Notes: generated by a model not told the origin, from the letters alone. Positions 36,316-49,499 are shown, counted from the stretch's first letter. The stretch: 64,000 bases of DNA from Zingiber officinale (GCF_018446385.1 NC_056002.1:38701671-38765670); one strand, 5' to 3'. A program made the numbers and translations.

Positions 36316-38707
36316 ATGTCTTCAGTTCCGTCGCCGGAGAACAATTCGACTTCCTCATCAACGAGTTCAAAGTCCTCGCCTATGGTGGCCGCTCCAAATG
36401 ATACTCATTCCTCTGCGTCCTCCTCATTAGAACAAGATGTCGATCCTTCTAATTCAATTTCCGCTGGACATGTTCTATCTAAAGCGACAGCCCCATTGAA
36501 GCCGCTAACCAACTCCACTCAACATGCTCAATCTAATGCGAATTTGCCAACGATCATAGGAGTTGTGGCGGGAGTTGGACTAGTTTTCATGTTCTTGGTC
36601 TTGGTGTGCATTTGTTGCGTCAAGAAGAACAACAACAAGAAGAAGAAGAGGCTCCACGACTCTATGAAATACTACGCGGATGGTTCATTCAAAGGTGATG
36701 TTATCGAATCCTTATCTAAACAAACCCAATTAAGCATTAAAACTTACCCCCTTAGAATTAATTATTCAAAGTGTTGTAAGCTTTAGACTTCGTTCTATAA
36801 GATGCATGCTTGATTGTAGATAGTGGCTTTTATGCTTCATCACTTCCCAAGTGGCACACCGGAGACCATGCCGGCGCAATGCATGGAGGAGGGTGGCATC
36901 CTCAATTGCCTCCGACTAATGATGACGATGTGAGTGTGGTCTTTTCGGGACCTCATGGTCCTCCGCCATTGCCACCTCCTTCTCCGGTCGTCGCCCTTGC
37001 TTTAAATGACAGCACCTTCACATATGAAGAGCTTGTAGCCGCCACAAGCGGCTTCTCCCCTTCCAATCTCTTAGGACAAGGAGGGTTTGGGTACGTCCAC
37101 AAAGGGGTGCTACCCAACGGGAAGGAGATCGCCGTGAAGCAACTCAAGTCAGGGAGTGGACAAGGGGAGAGGGAGTTCCACGCCGAAGTCGACATCATTA
37201 GTCGGGTTCACCATCGCCACCTCGTGTCTCTCGTCGGCTATTGCATTTCCGGAGCACAAAGAATGTTGGTCTATGAATTCGTTCCTAACAAAACTCTCGA
37301 ATACCACCTTCATGGTAAACACCAAGACTCCAAAAGAAAGCTAAGTAACTCTTTTTGTTTTTTGATGCTAAGCCTTATATATAAATTCATTGATGTAGGG
37401 AAGGGACTTCCGGTGATGGATTGGTCAAGAAGGCTCAAAATTGCATTAGGATCAGCTAAAGGCCTTGCCTACTTGCATGAGGACTGTGAGTATGAAAAAT
37501 ATACACGAAATCATCGTCATATCTAACTCGTCGTCTAAGTCAATGATCGTCATGAAATGAAGGCCATCCTCGGATCATTCATCGGGATATCAAGTCGGCA
37601 AACATTCTTATCGACCTCAAATTTGAAGCAATGGTATGGAAGCTCAATGAATGCCATCTTTAATTTCAATTCTCTCGACTTGATTGAATATGTTGAGCAA
37701 ATCATGATTAGTAATGTAATGTATATTTAGGTGGCCGATTTTGGATTGGCTAAGCTCTCGTTGGATAATCACACTCATGTTTCGACAAGAGTGATGGGAA
37801 CCTTTGGGTAAGCAAGATGGCACACTACATGTTTAGCTTGAAATGTGTTTCGATACGCGTAATCTTCTTCTTTTCTTTCCTCAATGAGTAGGTATTTGGC
37901 ACCCGAATATGCATCGAGCGGGAAGTTAACCGTGAAATCTGATGTGTTCTCATATGGGGTGATGCTACTTGAGATCATAACGGGAAGAAGACCCGTCGAC
38001 ACTCATTCATTCATGGACGATAGCCTAGTAGATTGGGTAAGTTTGTCGCAACTTAAATCTCCGTTTCATTAACTGTGCATAAGTCAAGATCAATTGTCTT
38101 ACTATTTTCGTGCCATGTGTATCGAAATATAACATCAGGCAAGGCCAATTTTGTCACGGGCATTGGCCGATGGAGACTACGATGAATTAGCCGATCCGCG
38201 CTTGAATGGCAACTACGATCCTGTGGAAATGGCACGCATGGTGGCGTGTGCCGCCGCTAGCATTCGCCATTCAGCCAAGAAGCGTCCCAAAATGAGTCAG
38301 GTGCGATTTCACATTTTGCTCCTGAATTTCGATGTATTGGTCTCGTGCATTGTAGTGCAAGCTCGCTCGGAGTCTAACTCTTGTATCGTAAATGATTATA
38401 GATCGTGAGCGCACTGGAAGGTGCTGTATCACTTGAAGACTTGAATGAGGGGGTGAGGCCAGGCCAAAGCATGATGTTCAGCTCGGGCTCAGACTATGAG
38501 ACTAGCTCATACAACTCGAGCATGAACCGCATTCGGAAAGTCGTGTTGATTCCTGAGTACACCGATGAATACAGTGGACCAATTTCGGAGTACGAACCCA
38601 CCCTTCCTTCTCCATCGAACAATGATGTCTACTCCGATGATGATGGTGATGATGATGATTTGGATCGCATTGGAAACCAAAGGCACGGACCTCATTCAAC
38701 GCTATGA
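36316..38707 (+). CDS. PERK-like proline-rich receptor protein kinase, 8 coding exons
   Basis: This is a membrane Ser/Thr receptor kinase of the PERK family, likely acting at the plasma membrane/cell wall. Exons: 36316-36694, 36820-37314, 37399-37485, 37563-37633, 37731-37807, 37892-38036, 38139-38300, 38402-38707 (1722 nt, 573 aa, all GT-AG and in frame). There is a short Ser/Thr-rich ectodomain (1-76), a membrane segment about 79-101 ([20 protein letters not shown]) and a basic stop-transfer ([10 protein letters not shown]). A Gly/Pro-rich juxtamembrane part includes PPPLPPPSP. The kinase domain starts about 192: GQGGFG (212-217), Lys233, Glu249, HRD (327-329), DFG (347-349), APE (373-375), so all catalytic residues are present. 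RD-type. The acidic C-terminus has an Asp run near 555. The ectodomain lacks the long Pro repeats of classical PERKs and no signal peptide is evident, as is common in PERKs. Confidence 0.92.
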
Positions 38708-39895
38708 AGGGGCACTTCGAAGTGAGTTCGGGTTCTATTTTGAGGAGAATGCTTCCTTGTGTTCGTCTTTGAGCTAGGCAAGCATATCATCAAGCTTTAG
38801 GTCCATCAGTCGTCTGCTTATTGATCAACATCTATATTATTTACTTGCAAAAAGCAGGAAGAAAGGGATTGGAGATTGACGGCTTTTTTTTTCTTCATTT
38901 TTTTTCCCCTCCGGATTGAGAATTGAGTATATAATATGCTATGATTTCATTTATTGATAAGATTTTGATGAATCATAATTTTTACATAAATAAATCAGAG
39001 TCATAATTTTTTTCTTTTTCACATTAGTGTCGTATCTTTCTTATCCACAAAAGGATAGAACCGTTAAGAAAGAACACATCATAAGTATGCCTTACTAGTT
39101 TTGCTTTCTTCTACTTCCATTCGGTGAGAATCTTATCCAACTAACCTCTTTTACTTCACCCTTTTTTTTTTTTTTTTTTTTTTTTTCTTTCTTTCTTTCT
39201 TTCTTTCTTTACCGATATGACAAAAGGATCCCCACAAGGTATATCTAAACTAGCTCAATTCGCACGTCGCAACATAGCACTTGCTCATTTTCGACTTTGC
39301 AACCTCTTGCTCTCATTATCAAATTGTGTTCAACTAAATTAAAACTAAACTGTCTCCTACTTGCATCATTCTTCATTTAACTTTGAAAAATCTAACAAAA
39401 ACATTATGACAAACAAATAAAGTTGATAGAAAAAACAAAGAGACGAAAATAATTCGAAATTTGATATGATATAAGTTACACATCACAAGTTAGGCAACAC
39501 GATAATTACAAAAGAGTTTACCTTTGAGTTTGATTCATTCATCATTATCTCTGAAAGGAGGCATGGAGAAGATAAAACCATAAGCTATGTTGTAGGAATT
39601 GTTGAGACCTTTTTCTAAAAGCATGAAAGGGACTTAAACTAAAGGTTGTTTAATTAACAAGGTAACCACGCAAGCATTGAATTTCATATTGAACAAGTCG
39701 TCCTTACTTATCCGAAGTTCCTATCGATGAAATATATGTATAATTATTGATAAGAAACAAGAAGTAGAGTCACAAGTAACTTTGTATACCAAGATAAGAC
39801 ATTTACTTTGGAAAGGGAAAAAAACTAAGATTTTGCGTGTTGTTAACGAGAAATAAAATGGAACGAAAGCTTAACGAAGTATGTTTTGCAATGCT
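38708..39895. other. 3' region of the PERK gene and intergenic DNA
   Basis: 38708-39000 is the probable 3' UTR. A simple-sequence run T(n)(CTTT)n occupies about 39161-39210. The remainder to about 39895 has no recognised gene or repeat. Confidence 0.45.
39161..39210. repeat. Poly-T/(CTTT)n microsatellite
   Basis: About 25 T residues are followed directly by six tandem CTTT units. Confidence 0.95.
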
Positions 39896-39899
39896 TGAT

Positions 39900-42800
39900 G
39901 TGTATACGATAAAATAGTCCATAATTTGTGGCATGTGATATGGAGCCCTAAAGTAGATGAGCTTTGAACCTAATTTCTTGAAAATGCTTTTAAAGGGATC
40001 TTAAGTGCCTTTAGAGGGGTCGTAAATTATATATATATAAACATCCAAGGACTAGTGTCCAGGGCTGAAACTGTTTTACAATCCCAAGTGGAATTAAAAA
40101 TATTTAAATATTTTGAAAATCATACCACAATAATAATCAAATCTTATCTTACTGAGCATGTTGACTATATAAATCATTTCAAGTTATTGAACTTTATTCC
40201 CTATTATATCATTATATATACTTAAATAAATTTTATCTTATTTTATTATTACTAAGTTTTTTTTATCTTTCTATTCCTCGTTTGATGTGCATATTTGTTA
40301 TAGTTTCGCATTGTCTAATTAGAACATTTATTAGTCGTTTAAGTTCATGTCCATATCAACTTAAATGCGTCTTTCAGAGTTTTTCCTCAATAGATGCAAC
40401 TCTGACTTTCTCCATAATGCTTTCATTTCTTATTCTGTCCATTTTCGTATATCCAGACATGAACCCAAATTAATTGTTTGAGAAGATGTATAACTTTTAT
40501 TGTTGACTTTCCAGATATGAATCCAAATTAACTTTTGGCAACTATACGTGATCTCCCTCCTTAATCTTTTTTTCTATTACTCTTTCTTAAAGTTTCATGG
40601 TATGACTCATTAGTTTAATATCCCTATAATTTATACAATTTTGTATGTCTCTCTTATTTTTATATAAGGGAACTAGATACTTACCTGCCTTTGATCAGAC
40701 ATTTTTTTAGTTTTTAATATCATATTAAATAGCTTTATAAGTCATTTAATACCTTATTTCTCTAAGCACTTTTATACCTCTATCAAAATATCATTTGGTC
40801 CAATAGTTTTTTCATTGTACATCTCATTTAAAGTTTGTTACGTTCTACTTCTAAAGTTTGAATTCTATAATAAAAAAATTAAATTTTTATACTTATTTGA
40901 CTTACTTAAATTATCTAAGTTAAGTTGGTTACCCAACTCTTCATTAAAAAGTTGCTGAAAATATCTTTTTCACTACTCTTTTATTTTTCCATCGTTTACT
41001 AGAACCCTATTGCATTAATCTTTAATATATTTTATTTGAATAAAATCTCTTATATTCAATTCTCTCACTTTAGTTATTTTATAAATGTCTCTTTCCCCTT
41101 CTTTTGTATTTAATTTATGATATAATCGCTTAAAAATTTCATTCTTTACTTCAATCACTACTTTCTTGACCTTTTTCTTGGCTATTATATATTTTTTAAG
41201 TTTTCCTTATTCTTATGAATAATTAATTCCTTATAAGCTGTTCATTTTCGTTCACTTTATCTTGTACTTTCTCATTCCACCATCAAGATTTCTTACTTAG
41301 TGGTATTGCTCCTTTGATTAACCGAGTACGCTCTTAGCTACTATTTTTAACTTTGATATCATCTTATCTCATGTCATATTATAGTCATTGTATATTTCAC
41401 CTAACGCTTGTACTTTTACCTTCTCTTTAATTATAATTTATTTTCCATCCTTTAACTTTCACCACTTAATTCTAGGAGTTATATATATTTTTCTTCTTTT
41501 GATACTATACTTGAAGTGTATATACAACACTATTAACTTATGTTGGATAGTTAATGTTGGAGCAATTCTAATGATCTGTGCAATCATGTATTTTGATATT
41601 TGGGCAAAGGGTTTAAGTTAGATTTACCCTTGTACTTGATATGTGTATGTGCAGGTTTGCAGGATACACATATGACTCAGCTTGATGGCTTCGGGTCCGA
41701 TGAAGGATAGAACATTCGAGGGATCGTGGACAAGGCATCAAGGACAAGGGCCGAGGGAAGTGACTTCGACGTATACGCGAAGGATGACATTGGGACAAGC
41801 CGCGGGCTTGGATGCATCCGAGGGACGAGAGCCAAAGGAAGTAAGCTTGAAGACAAGAGGCCAAGGCTGCAAAGAAGAGTCAAGTGAGTCGTGAGGATCC
41901 AAGTGCTGAGAGAAATGTACTCGGGAAGAGGAACCATAGGTTTAGGGTTGTATCAGTCGATTAGCAATCGAGCTGGAGAGAATAGAATGTTTTTGTTCTC
42001 TCAACTAAAGTGAAGCAGTCGACTGTTCTTAGCACCAGTCGGCTGATATCGAGTCGTTGGAGCTATAACGGTCAAATTCCACAAAGGATCAGTCGACTGG
42101 TAACGGTAGTTTCAGCTTGACTGTTTTCCCGAGCTTTATATAATGGAGCTTATGGTGACTGGCTTTGGTTGACGAAATTGGACTTGGTTAAAGTCTAATT
42201 AGAGGCTCCAAGCCTACGTTGCAATCTGTGTGTTCTTGGTTGAGTTGTGGTAAGGTTTCTCCACCAACAAGGAGGATTGTGCTAGCCGAAGTTTTCGGGG
42301 ACTAATTCACCGATGGATAGGGATCGCCCACCTTACGAACAGCTGTGGAGTAAGAGTCCTAATCTCCGAACCACGTAAATCAACGTGTTGTGGTTTGCAT
42401 TTCCCTTTTTTAGTTTAAGTTTCTACTTGCTTTGTTTGTATTTTCGCTTGCGCACAAACATTGTAGAAAGAAGCGATTAATTGGAGGCAACGTCTATTCA
42501 ACCCCCCTTCTAGCGGGTCATACGATCCTTAACAGTTAAGTTTCTCTAGGAATGACTTTGTGATTTTTACAAATCTTTCTATCCCTTTTCTTAACCATAA
42601 GAAAGTGAATTTATAATTTATTATTCCTATTTTTGACCGTGATCAATATTCTACTCTTTTTAAAAAAGAAATATATTAGCTAATATAATATCATATGCTA
42701 TCACAAATTCCAACATAGTTTTTCCTTTTTTATTTCTTATTCCAAACTCAAAATCTCATGTATTCTCTCATATTCCTTATTTTTCACTTCGACATGCGCA

Positions 42801-43200
42801 TTTAGATCACCTCATATTAAAATTATTTTATTTAATGAAATATTTTATAATACTTTATCTAGATCATCCAAAATCTTGATTTGGTAGTTTCATCTAATCA
42901 TACTTGAGATACATATATACTAATTATGATCATAGTTTCTTTCATCACTATTATTTTAAGAACTATAATTCTATCTCATTTTCTAACTACTCCTATAATT
43001 CATCTTATAATGAACTATCGACAACAATACTTATTTCATTTCTTATTTTATTCTTTTATGTGTATCATAACTTAAAACCCGAATTCTCTATTATCTTTGT
43101 CTTCTCACTTACCCTTTTAACTTTTGTATATACAAAATAATTATTCTCCTAATCATTGCATCTACTACCTCTATTGATTTAACAGTGAGAGTTCTTTAGA
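39900..43200 (-). mobile_element. LINE (L1-type) relic, minus strand, degenerate
   Basis: Read on the minus strand, conceptual translation gives LINE ORF2 landmarks in order. The endonuclease end includes a GKVKNRNG-like phrase and a YAPQV-type segment in 42540-43140, with heavy decay. Reverse transcriptase follows: GPNDILIEV (about 40800), LVPLYKNKRDIQNCINYRDI and KLMSHTMKL (about 40580-40690), and N-x-FGFM (about 40460). The C-terminal DRIRNESIMEKVRVASIEEK comes next (about 40380-40440). FGFM runs directly into DRIRN, so the catalytic FADD part is deleted. Multiple stops and shifts are present. A solo LTR interrupts it at 41555-42534. Outer limits are uncertain. Confidence 0.75.
41555..42534. 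mobile_element. Solo LTR of a Copia-type element, 980 bp
   Basis: It begins TGTTGGAGCAATTCTAATGA and ends CGATCCTTAACA. A perfect 5-bp TSD, GTTAA, occurs at 41550-41554 and 42535-42539. The sequence before the end, 'attcaaccccccttctagc', closely resembles the end of the Copia 2 LTR ('attcacccccccttctagc'), which sets the plus orientation and family relationship. It holds two perfect copies of the palindrome CAGTCGACTG (42016-42025 and 42090-42099) and near-copies. No internal region remains, consistent with LTR-LTR recombination. Confidence 0.93.
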
Positions 43201-43577
43201 CTATTAATTTTTTTATAATATTTATTCTTATCTAACCTATGATGTGAGATCTCTTCCTATTAAATACGACATCCAAGTTCTAATGAAGATGTAGTGATCT
43301 TATCGATATGTTATAATCGGACCCTACAATGTAAACTTTTATTTATTTAGCACTACACCCAATTTTAAAAATGTAGTGATCCTTACCAAGACATTACAGT
43401 CAGACTATACAATACATTCCTTTCGAAAAAATAATATAACATTAACATAATAATTTAATAAATTTATTTATTTATTTATTGAGCATTTACTTAAATTTTA
43501 ATATTGATTGACAATCCTAATACAACCATCTACTTTTATCCGAAGACAAGTGATTGAAAGAAATTTATTTTGAAAAT
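43141..43577. other. AT-rich flank between LINE relic and LARD
   Basis: No gene is seen. The phrases 'aagatgtagtgatct(t)at' and 'acattacagtc(a/g)gac' recur in two diverged copies (about 43285-43335 and 43370-43420), a short tandem duplication. Confidence 0.45.
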
Positions 43578-43582
43578 CATAC

Positions 43583-45246
43583 TGATCCTGTCCGGAAACT
43601 GAGTTAGATGGACCGCCGAGTGAGGTGGATGAAATGTTGACCGAATTGCGATGTCCCGAAGGAGGGGTATGCTGAGATGGTTTCTATGTTGACTAAGTCT
43701 TCAAAAGTCCTCTGGTCAACGCTACTTATAGCCAGCGACCAGGTTACCCCGGTCCCTGGTACCCCGATGCTCGAGATAGATCCAATGAATGTATAAGTAA
43801 CAGACTAATACTAGAATAATCAAATGCATGGGGAGTGAGTACGGAAACATATCCTGGCCCAGGGGCGCCCTTGGATGGGGCGTTGCTCGAGTTGTCGTGA
43901 CCCGGAAGAGTAGATGACTCTGAGCCAGATGAAGAGCTGGATCCGATGAAGCGGAGTCGGACGCGTCATGGAGCCGGAAGTGGCGGTACGAAACTAGATG
44001 CGACCTCGGCAAGTAGGCCGGGATAAGACATCGGCACGCAGACCAGGATACGTAGGCCGAAATAATATCTCGGCACAGAGACCGGGAAATAACAACAACA
44101 AGAAGGCTAGATACAAAGCACATAGCCCGAAATACAATCGCGGCTCGAAGGCCGGAATACAACAATGGCTCGATGGACGAAACACAACGACGGTCCGATC
44201 GGAGCACAATGGTAGCGAGGGCTCGGGGGCCCGATGGCGTATACAATATGGATGACCAGAGGTGGCCTACGATGAGGAGGCAAGAGAGGTGGTGGGTCGT
44301 CGCCGTTGAGGCTATGCAAGGGCGGAAAAGGCAGTGCTTGGATGCTGACGACCCTGAAAGTGGCGACCATGTGAAGCGGCTGTGGACGCCGACGCACCAA
44401 TGGAGAGGGAGACCTCGCGTATGGCAACGGCTCGACCCGTAGTGAGGCTGAGAGGCCTGCTAGCGTCGGTAGCCAGAGCAATGTGAGGAGGAAGAAAAGG
44501 GGGTGGCACTGCTTGGCGAGGGTGGCAGCGAGCGTGCCAAGGGAAGGCTGTGCTCTTGACGCTGGAGAGGGCCGGTGGCGATCGCGGGAAGCTGTGGCAC
44601 GTGGAAGCTTCCGGCGAAAGAGAGATGCAGCGCATGGAGGTTGTCGGCGAAGGGGAGATGCGACGCGTGGAGGCTGTCGGCGAAGGGCGCTGTAGCGCGT
44701 GGGCGTCAGCATGATAAAGGGGAGACGACAGTGCGTGTTTGCCAGTGGAGGCGTGAATCCGATATCATTGTCGCAAGGAAGGAGGGAGGCAACTCGGAGG
44801 TGGTCGTCACTGGCGGTCGTCGTTCGAGGATGGCTGTGAGAGAGGGAGACGAAGCATCTTTCCTGGTTTGTGGTGGCGGCTAGAGTTCTTGCAGGCGAGA
44901 GGGGAGGGAGAGAGTAAAGGTAGAGGGCGGTGGCTCGCTGGCGATGATAGTGGCGGTGTCCTCCCCTCTTCGCGCGACGACGGCGTGAGAAAAGTAGAGC
45001 AGAGACTTAGGGAGAGAGACAGAGGAGAGGAAAGAGGACAGGCGGTGGTCGGTGTCTTCATGAAGGTGGTGGTGAGAGAGAGGGAGAAGAACCCTTCTTC
45101 TCTGTTGGTGGCAACGAGAACCCCACGAAGAAGCCAGAAAACTCCCCCCTTCTTCCCTCCTAAAAAGCCCTAATAGTATAATGACCTCCTTGCCCCTCCC
45201 TTTCTCCCCAATTCCTCCTATGCCCCCATGGGCTATATCCATATCA
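43583..45246 (-). repeat. LARD LTR (left on plus strand)
   Basis: The 1.66 kb LTR matches 48920-49361 joined to 56613-57774. Its GC-rich half (about 44200-45150) opens several overlapping frames of up to about 200 codons on both strands, but they are Arg/Pro/Ser-rich and not shared as intact frames by the two LTRs. I regard them as composition artefacts. Confidence 0.92.
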
Positions 45247-45439
45247 CAAACCTCCCCTTCAAGTCTAGTCGAAGAAGGCAAAAGTCCGACTGACTAGACT
45301 GAACCCAACGTAAAGCAAGATTACTTCTGAATACAAAGTCAGATCGTTGGGCATGTCTCATAACGTCAAACGACGAACAGCGAGAGCCGAGAGATCGAGC
45401 GATATCGAGTGGGTGATCAAATGAATGCTGATTCAAGCG

Positions 45440-46660
45440 ACTGAACAAAAAGACCATGCACCAGTGATGCCGAGTGCATGAGCGAGAAAATATTGACCGA
45501 TAAATTGGGAGAACGTCGATCGAGTAGCCATAGGGATGTCAAGCGATACAAATTAGTGATCGAGCGAACAACTAGGCGAGCGGCTGATGCAGAGCGATTG
45601 ATCAGGATAATGTCGCGTGGGCGAATGCCGAACGATCGAATGTCAAACGGGCGAATGCCGAATGGGAGAATATCGAACTGACGAACGTCGAGCGACAAAT
45701 ATTGAACCGATGCCAAGCAGGCGATCGAGCGAATGTCGATCGGGCGATAAAGCGAATGTTGAGCGAGCGACCTAAAAAATGTTAAGTGGTACAAAGCAAA
45801 TGACCAAGCAGTGCCGAGAACACAATCGAGAAAATATTGATCGGAAAATCGGGCGAATGCTGAGCGAAGAATACCGAGTGGTGAATGTCGATCGGTCGCT
45901 CGAAGTAATCTCGATCAGGAGAATGTCGAATGAAGAATGCCGAGCGTCCAATGTTGAGCGATTAATGTCGATCGATCGCTCGGGGTAAGCTCGGGCGGGT
46001 GAATGTTGAGAAAAAAATACCAAAGTGACGAATATGTATCGATCGCTCGAAGTAATCTCGATCGAGACAATGCCGAGCGAAGAATGCCAAAGTGACGAAT
46101 GTGTATCGGTCACTCGAAGTAATCTCGATCGGGAGAATGTTGAGCGAAGAATGCCGAACATCAAATGCCGAGCGGCTAATGCTGATCGGTCGCTCCGGGT
46201 AAGCTCGAGCGGCCGAATGTCGAGCGAAAAATGGCAAGCGGCGGATGTCTATCGGTCACTTGAAGTAATCTAGATTGGGATAATGCCGAGCGAAGAATAT
46301 CGAGCGTCGAATGTCGATCGGCTAATGTCGACCGATCGTTCGGGGTAATCTTGGGCGGGCGAATGCCGAGCGGCAAATGCCAAGTGGCGGATGTCTATCA
46401 GTTACTCGAAGTAATCTCGATCGGGATAATGCCGAGCGTCGAATGTCGATCGGCTATTGCCGACCGATCGCTCGGGATAAGCTTGGGCGGGTGAATGTCG
46501 AGCGACAAATGCCAAGCGACGGATGTCTATTGGTCACTCGAAGTAATCTCGATCGGGAGAATGCCGAGCGAAGAAAGCCGAGCGTCGAATGCCGAGCGGC
46601 TAATGCCGATCGATCGCTCGGGGTAAGTTCGGGCGGACGATAAGCAAAAAATGACTTCCC
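45440..46660. repeat. LARD internal tandem array A
   Basis: Units of roughly 130-150 bp, with smaller internal repeats, are built on GCCGAGCG(A/T)(A/C)GAATG and CGCTCGAAGTAATCTCGATC. The landmark CTCGAAGTAATCTCGATC occurs near 45898, 46044, 46113, 46392 and 46537. The array is non-coding; open frames are repeat translations. Confidence 0.8.
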
Positions 46661-46849
46661 GAACTGGATAGTATACCAAACGGCTTATGCCGAGCGAAAT
46701 AATCAGGCTGAGTGATATAACTTGTGATTTTCATAATAACTTCATGGACTGAATGACATACCGGACGGCTTACACCGAGCGGAATAATCGAGCCAGGGGT
46801 AATATAAGTGTTTTGATGATAATCTTCTGATATTTAATTGAAAGTTTAA

Positions 46850-48535
46850 AGTCTTCAGTCGCCCCTTAAGATTGCTGATCGACTAATGCTGAGTGGAGGA
46901 AGCATGCTCGAAAGTTTATAGTCGCTGCTCGACTGTTAGAAGTTTAAAGTCTCCGATTCCCCTTAAGGAAGCCAGGTCGGTCACTTCTTAAGGTCGCCGA
47001 TCGATTAGTGTTGAGCGGAGGAAGTACGCTCGAAAGTTTATAGTCGCTGCTCGACTATTAGGTGTTTAAAGTCTCCGGTTCCCTCTAAGGAAGCTAGGCC
47101 GGTCACTCCTTAAGGTCCCTGATCGACTAGTGTTGAGCGGAGGAAGCACACTCGAAAGTTTATAGTTGCTGCTCGACTGTTAAAGGTTTAAAGTCTCCGG
47201 TTCCCCCTAAGGATGCCAGGCCAGTCACTCCTTAAGGTCCACGATCGACTAGTGCTGAGCGGAGGAAGCACGCTCGAAAGTTTATAGTCGTTGCTCGACT
47301 GTTAGGGGTTTAAAGTCTTTGGTTCCCCTTAAGGAAGTCAGGCCGGTCACTTCTTAAGGTCCCCAATCGACTAGTGCTGAGCGGAGGAAGTACGCTCGAA
47401 AGTTTATAGTCGCTGCTCGACTGTTAGGGGTTTAAAGTCTCCGGTTCCCCCAAAGGAAGCCAGACCGATCACTCCTTAAGGTCCTAGATCGACTAGTGCT
47501 GAGCGGAGGAAGCACACTCAAAAGTTTATAGTCACTGCATCACTATTAGGAGTTTAAAGTCTCCGGTTCTCCTTAAGGAAGTCAGGCTGATCACTTCTTA
47601 AGGTTCCCGATCGACTAGTGTTGAGCGAATGAAGCATGCTCGAAAGTTTATAGTCGCTGCTCGACTGTTAGGGGTTTAAAGTCTCCGGTTCCCTCTAAGG
47701 AAGTTAGGCCAATCACTCTTTAAGGTCCCCGATCGACTAGTGCTGAGAGGAGGAAGCATGCTCGAATGTTTATAGTCGCTGCTCGACTATTAGGGGTTTA
47801 AAGTCTCCGGTTCCCCCTAAGGAAGCCAGGCCGGTCACTCCTTAACGTCCTCGATCGACTAGTGCTGAGCGGAGGAAGCACACTTGAAAGTTTATAGTCG
47901 TTGCTCAATTGTTAGGGGTTTAAAGTCTCCGGTTCCCCCTAAGGAAGTCAGGGCGATCACTCCTTAAAGTCCCCGATCGACTAGTGTTGAGCAGAGGAAG
48001 CACACTCGAAAGTTTATAGTTGTTGCTCGACTGTTAGGGGTTTAAAGTCTCCGGTTCTCCTAGAGGAAGCCAGGTCCGTCACTCCTTAAGGTCCTCGATC
48101 GACCAGTGCTGAGCGGAGGAAGCATGCTCGAAATTTTATAGTCGCTGCTCGACTGTTAGGGGTTTAAAGTCTCCGGTTCCCCTAAGGAAGTCAGACCGGT
48201 CACTTCTTAAGGTCCCCGATCGACTAGTGCTGAGCGGAGGAAGCACGCTCGAACGTTTATAGTTGCTGCTCGACTGTTAGGGGTTTAAAGTTTTCGGTTC
48301 CTCCTAAGGAAGCCAGGCTGATCACTCCTTAAGGTCCCCGATCGACTAATGCTGAGCGGAGGAAACACGCTTGAAAGTTTATAGTCACTGCTCGACTGTT
48401 AGGGGTTTAAAGTCTTCGGTTCCCCTTAAGGAAGCTAGGCCGGTCTCTCCTTAAGGTTCCCGATCGAGTAGTGCTGAGCGGAGGAAGCACACTCTAAAGT
48501 TTATAGTCGCTGCTCGACTGTTTATGCTGAAGTTT
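46850..48535. repeat. LARD internal tandem array B, ~122-bp unit
   Basis: About 13-14 copies of a 122-bp unit contain GATCGACTAGTGCTGAGCGG, CGAAAGTTTATAGTCGCTGC, GGGGTTTAAAGTCTCCGGTT and CACTCCTTAAGGTCCCCGAT. Spacing measured at CGGAGGAAG near 46895, 47017 and 47139 is 122 bp. Copies differ by point changes, and the array is continuous. Confidence 0.92.
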
Positions 48536-49499
48536 AAAGCCGTTACTTGGCTATTTTAAGTTTAAAGTTGACGTTCGACTATTTTAAATTTAAAGTCGAC
48601 GTTCGACTGCTAGCCTATGATCAGAGAGCTAAGTCCCAGGACCCTGATCAGGGAGATGTACTGCTAGTCTCTACTCGGGGAGTTGTACCCTTAGTGCCTG
48701 ATTGGGGGGTTGTACTAAATCTTATGACTAAAAGAGAACATATAATGGAAAATTGACCTGTTGACTAACCGCGGATTTGACTCAGTGCTTCTACTCCCGA
48801 ATCCCCGTGGAGTGAGGGGAATCGAAATCCACCGGGGTCATGATGATGATATAGTTTTCCGGCGTCGTCCATCTTCACGTTCCAGATCAGGCGAGAGTTC
48901 CCATAGAGGGCGCCAAATTTGATCATGTTCGAAAACTGAGTCAAATGGACCACCGAGTAAGGTGGATGAAATGTTGATCGAATTGCGATGTCCCGAAGGG
49001 GGGTATGCTGAGATGACTTCTATGTTGACCAAGTCTTCAAAAGTCCTCTGGTTAACGCTACCTGTAATCAGCGACCAGGATACCCGAGTCCCTGGTACCC
49101 CAATGTTCGAGGCAGATCCAACGAATATATAAGTAACAGACTAATACTAGAATAATCAAATGAATGGGGAGTGAGTATGGAAACGTACCCTGGCCCAGGA
49201 GGCGTTCTCGGATGGGACAATGCTCGAGTTGTCTTGACCCGGAAGAGTAGATGACTCTGAGCTGGATGAAGAGTTGGATCCGATGAAGTGGAGCCGGACG
49301 CGTCATGGAGCCGGAAGTGGCGGCACGAAACTAGATGCGACCTCGGCATGTAGGCCGGGATTGTTGGTGCAATATCCCTCAGGTCAAGGTTGACCTGGGT
49401 GACCAAGCTGAGTCTTGGTTTGAGTTTAGATGTTTGACAATAAGAGATTGATTGAAGAAGAGTCAAGTAGGTCAAGGTTGACCGGATACTTGACATGGA

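Noticed and set aside
44107..45281. Long overlapping Arg/Pro-rich frames on both strands (for example 201 aa at 44107-44712)
   Set aside because: They lie in the GC-rich half of the LARD LTR and are not preserved as the same frame in the other LTR at 56743-57371.
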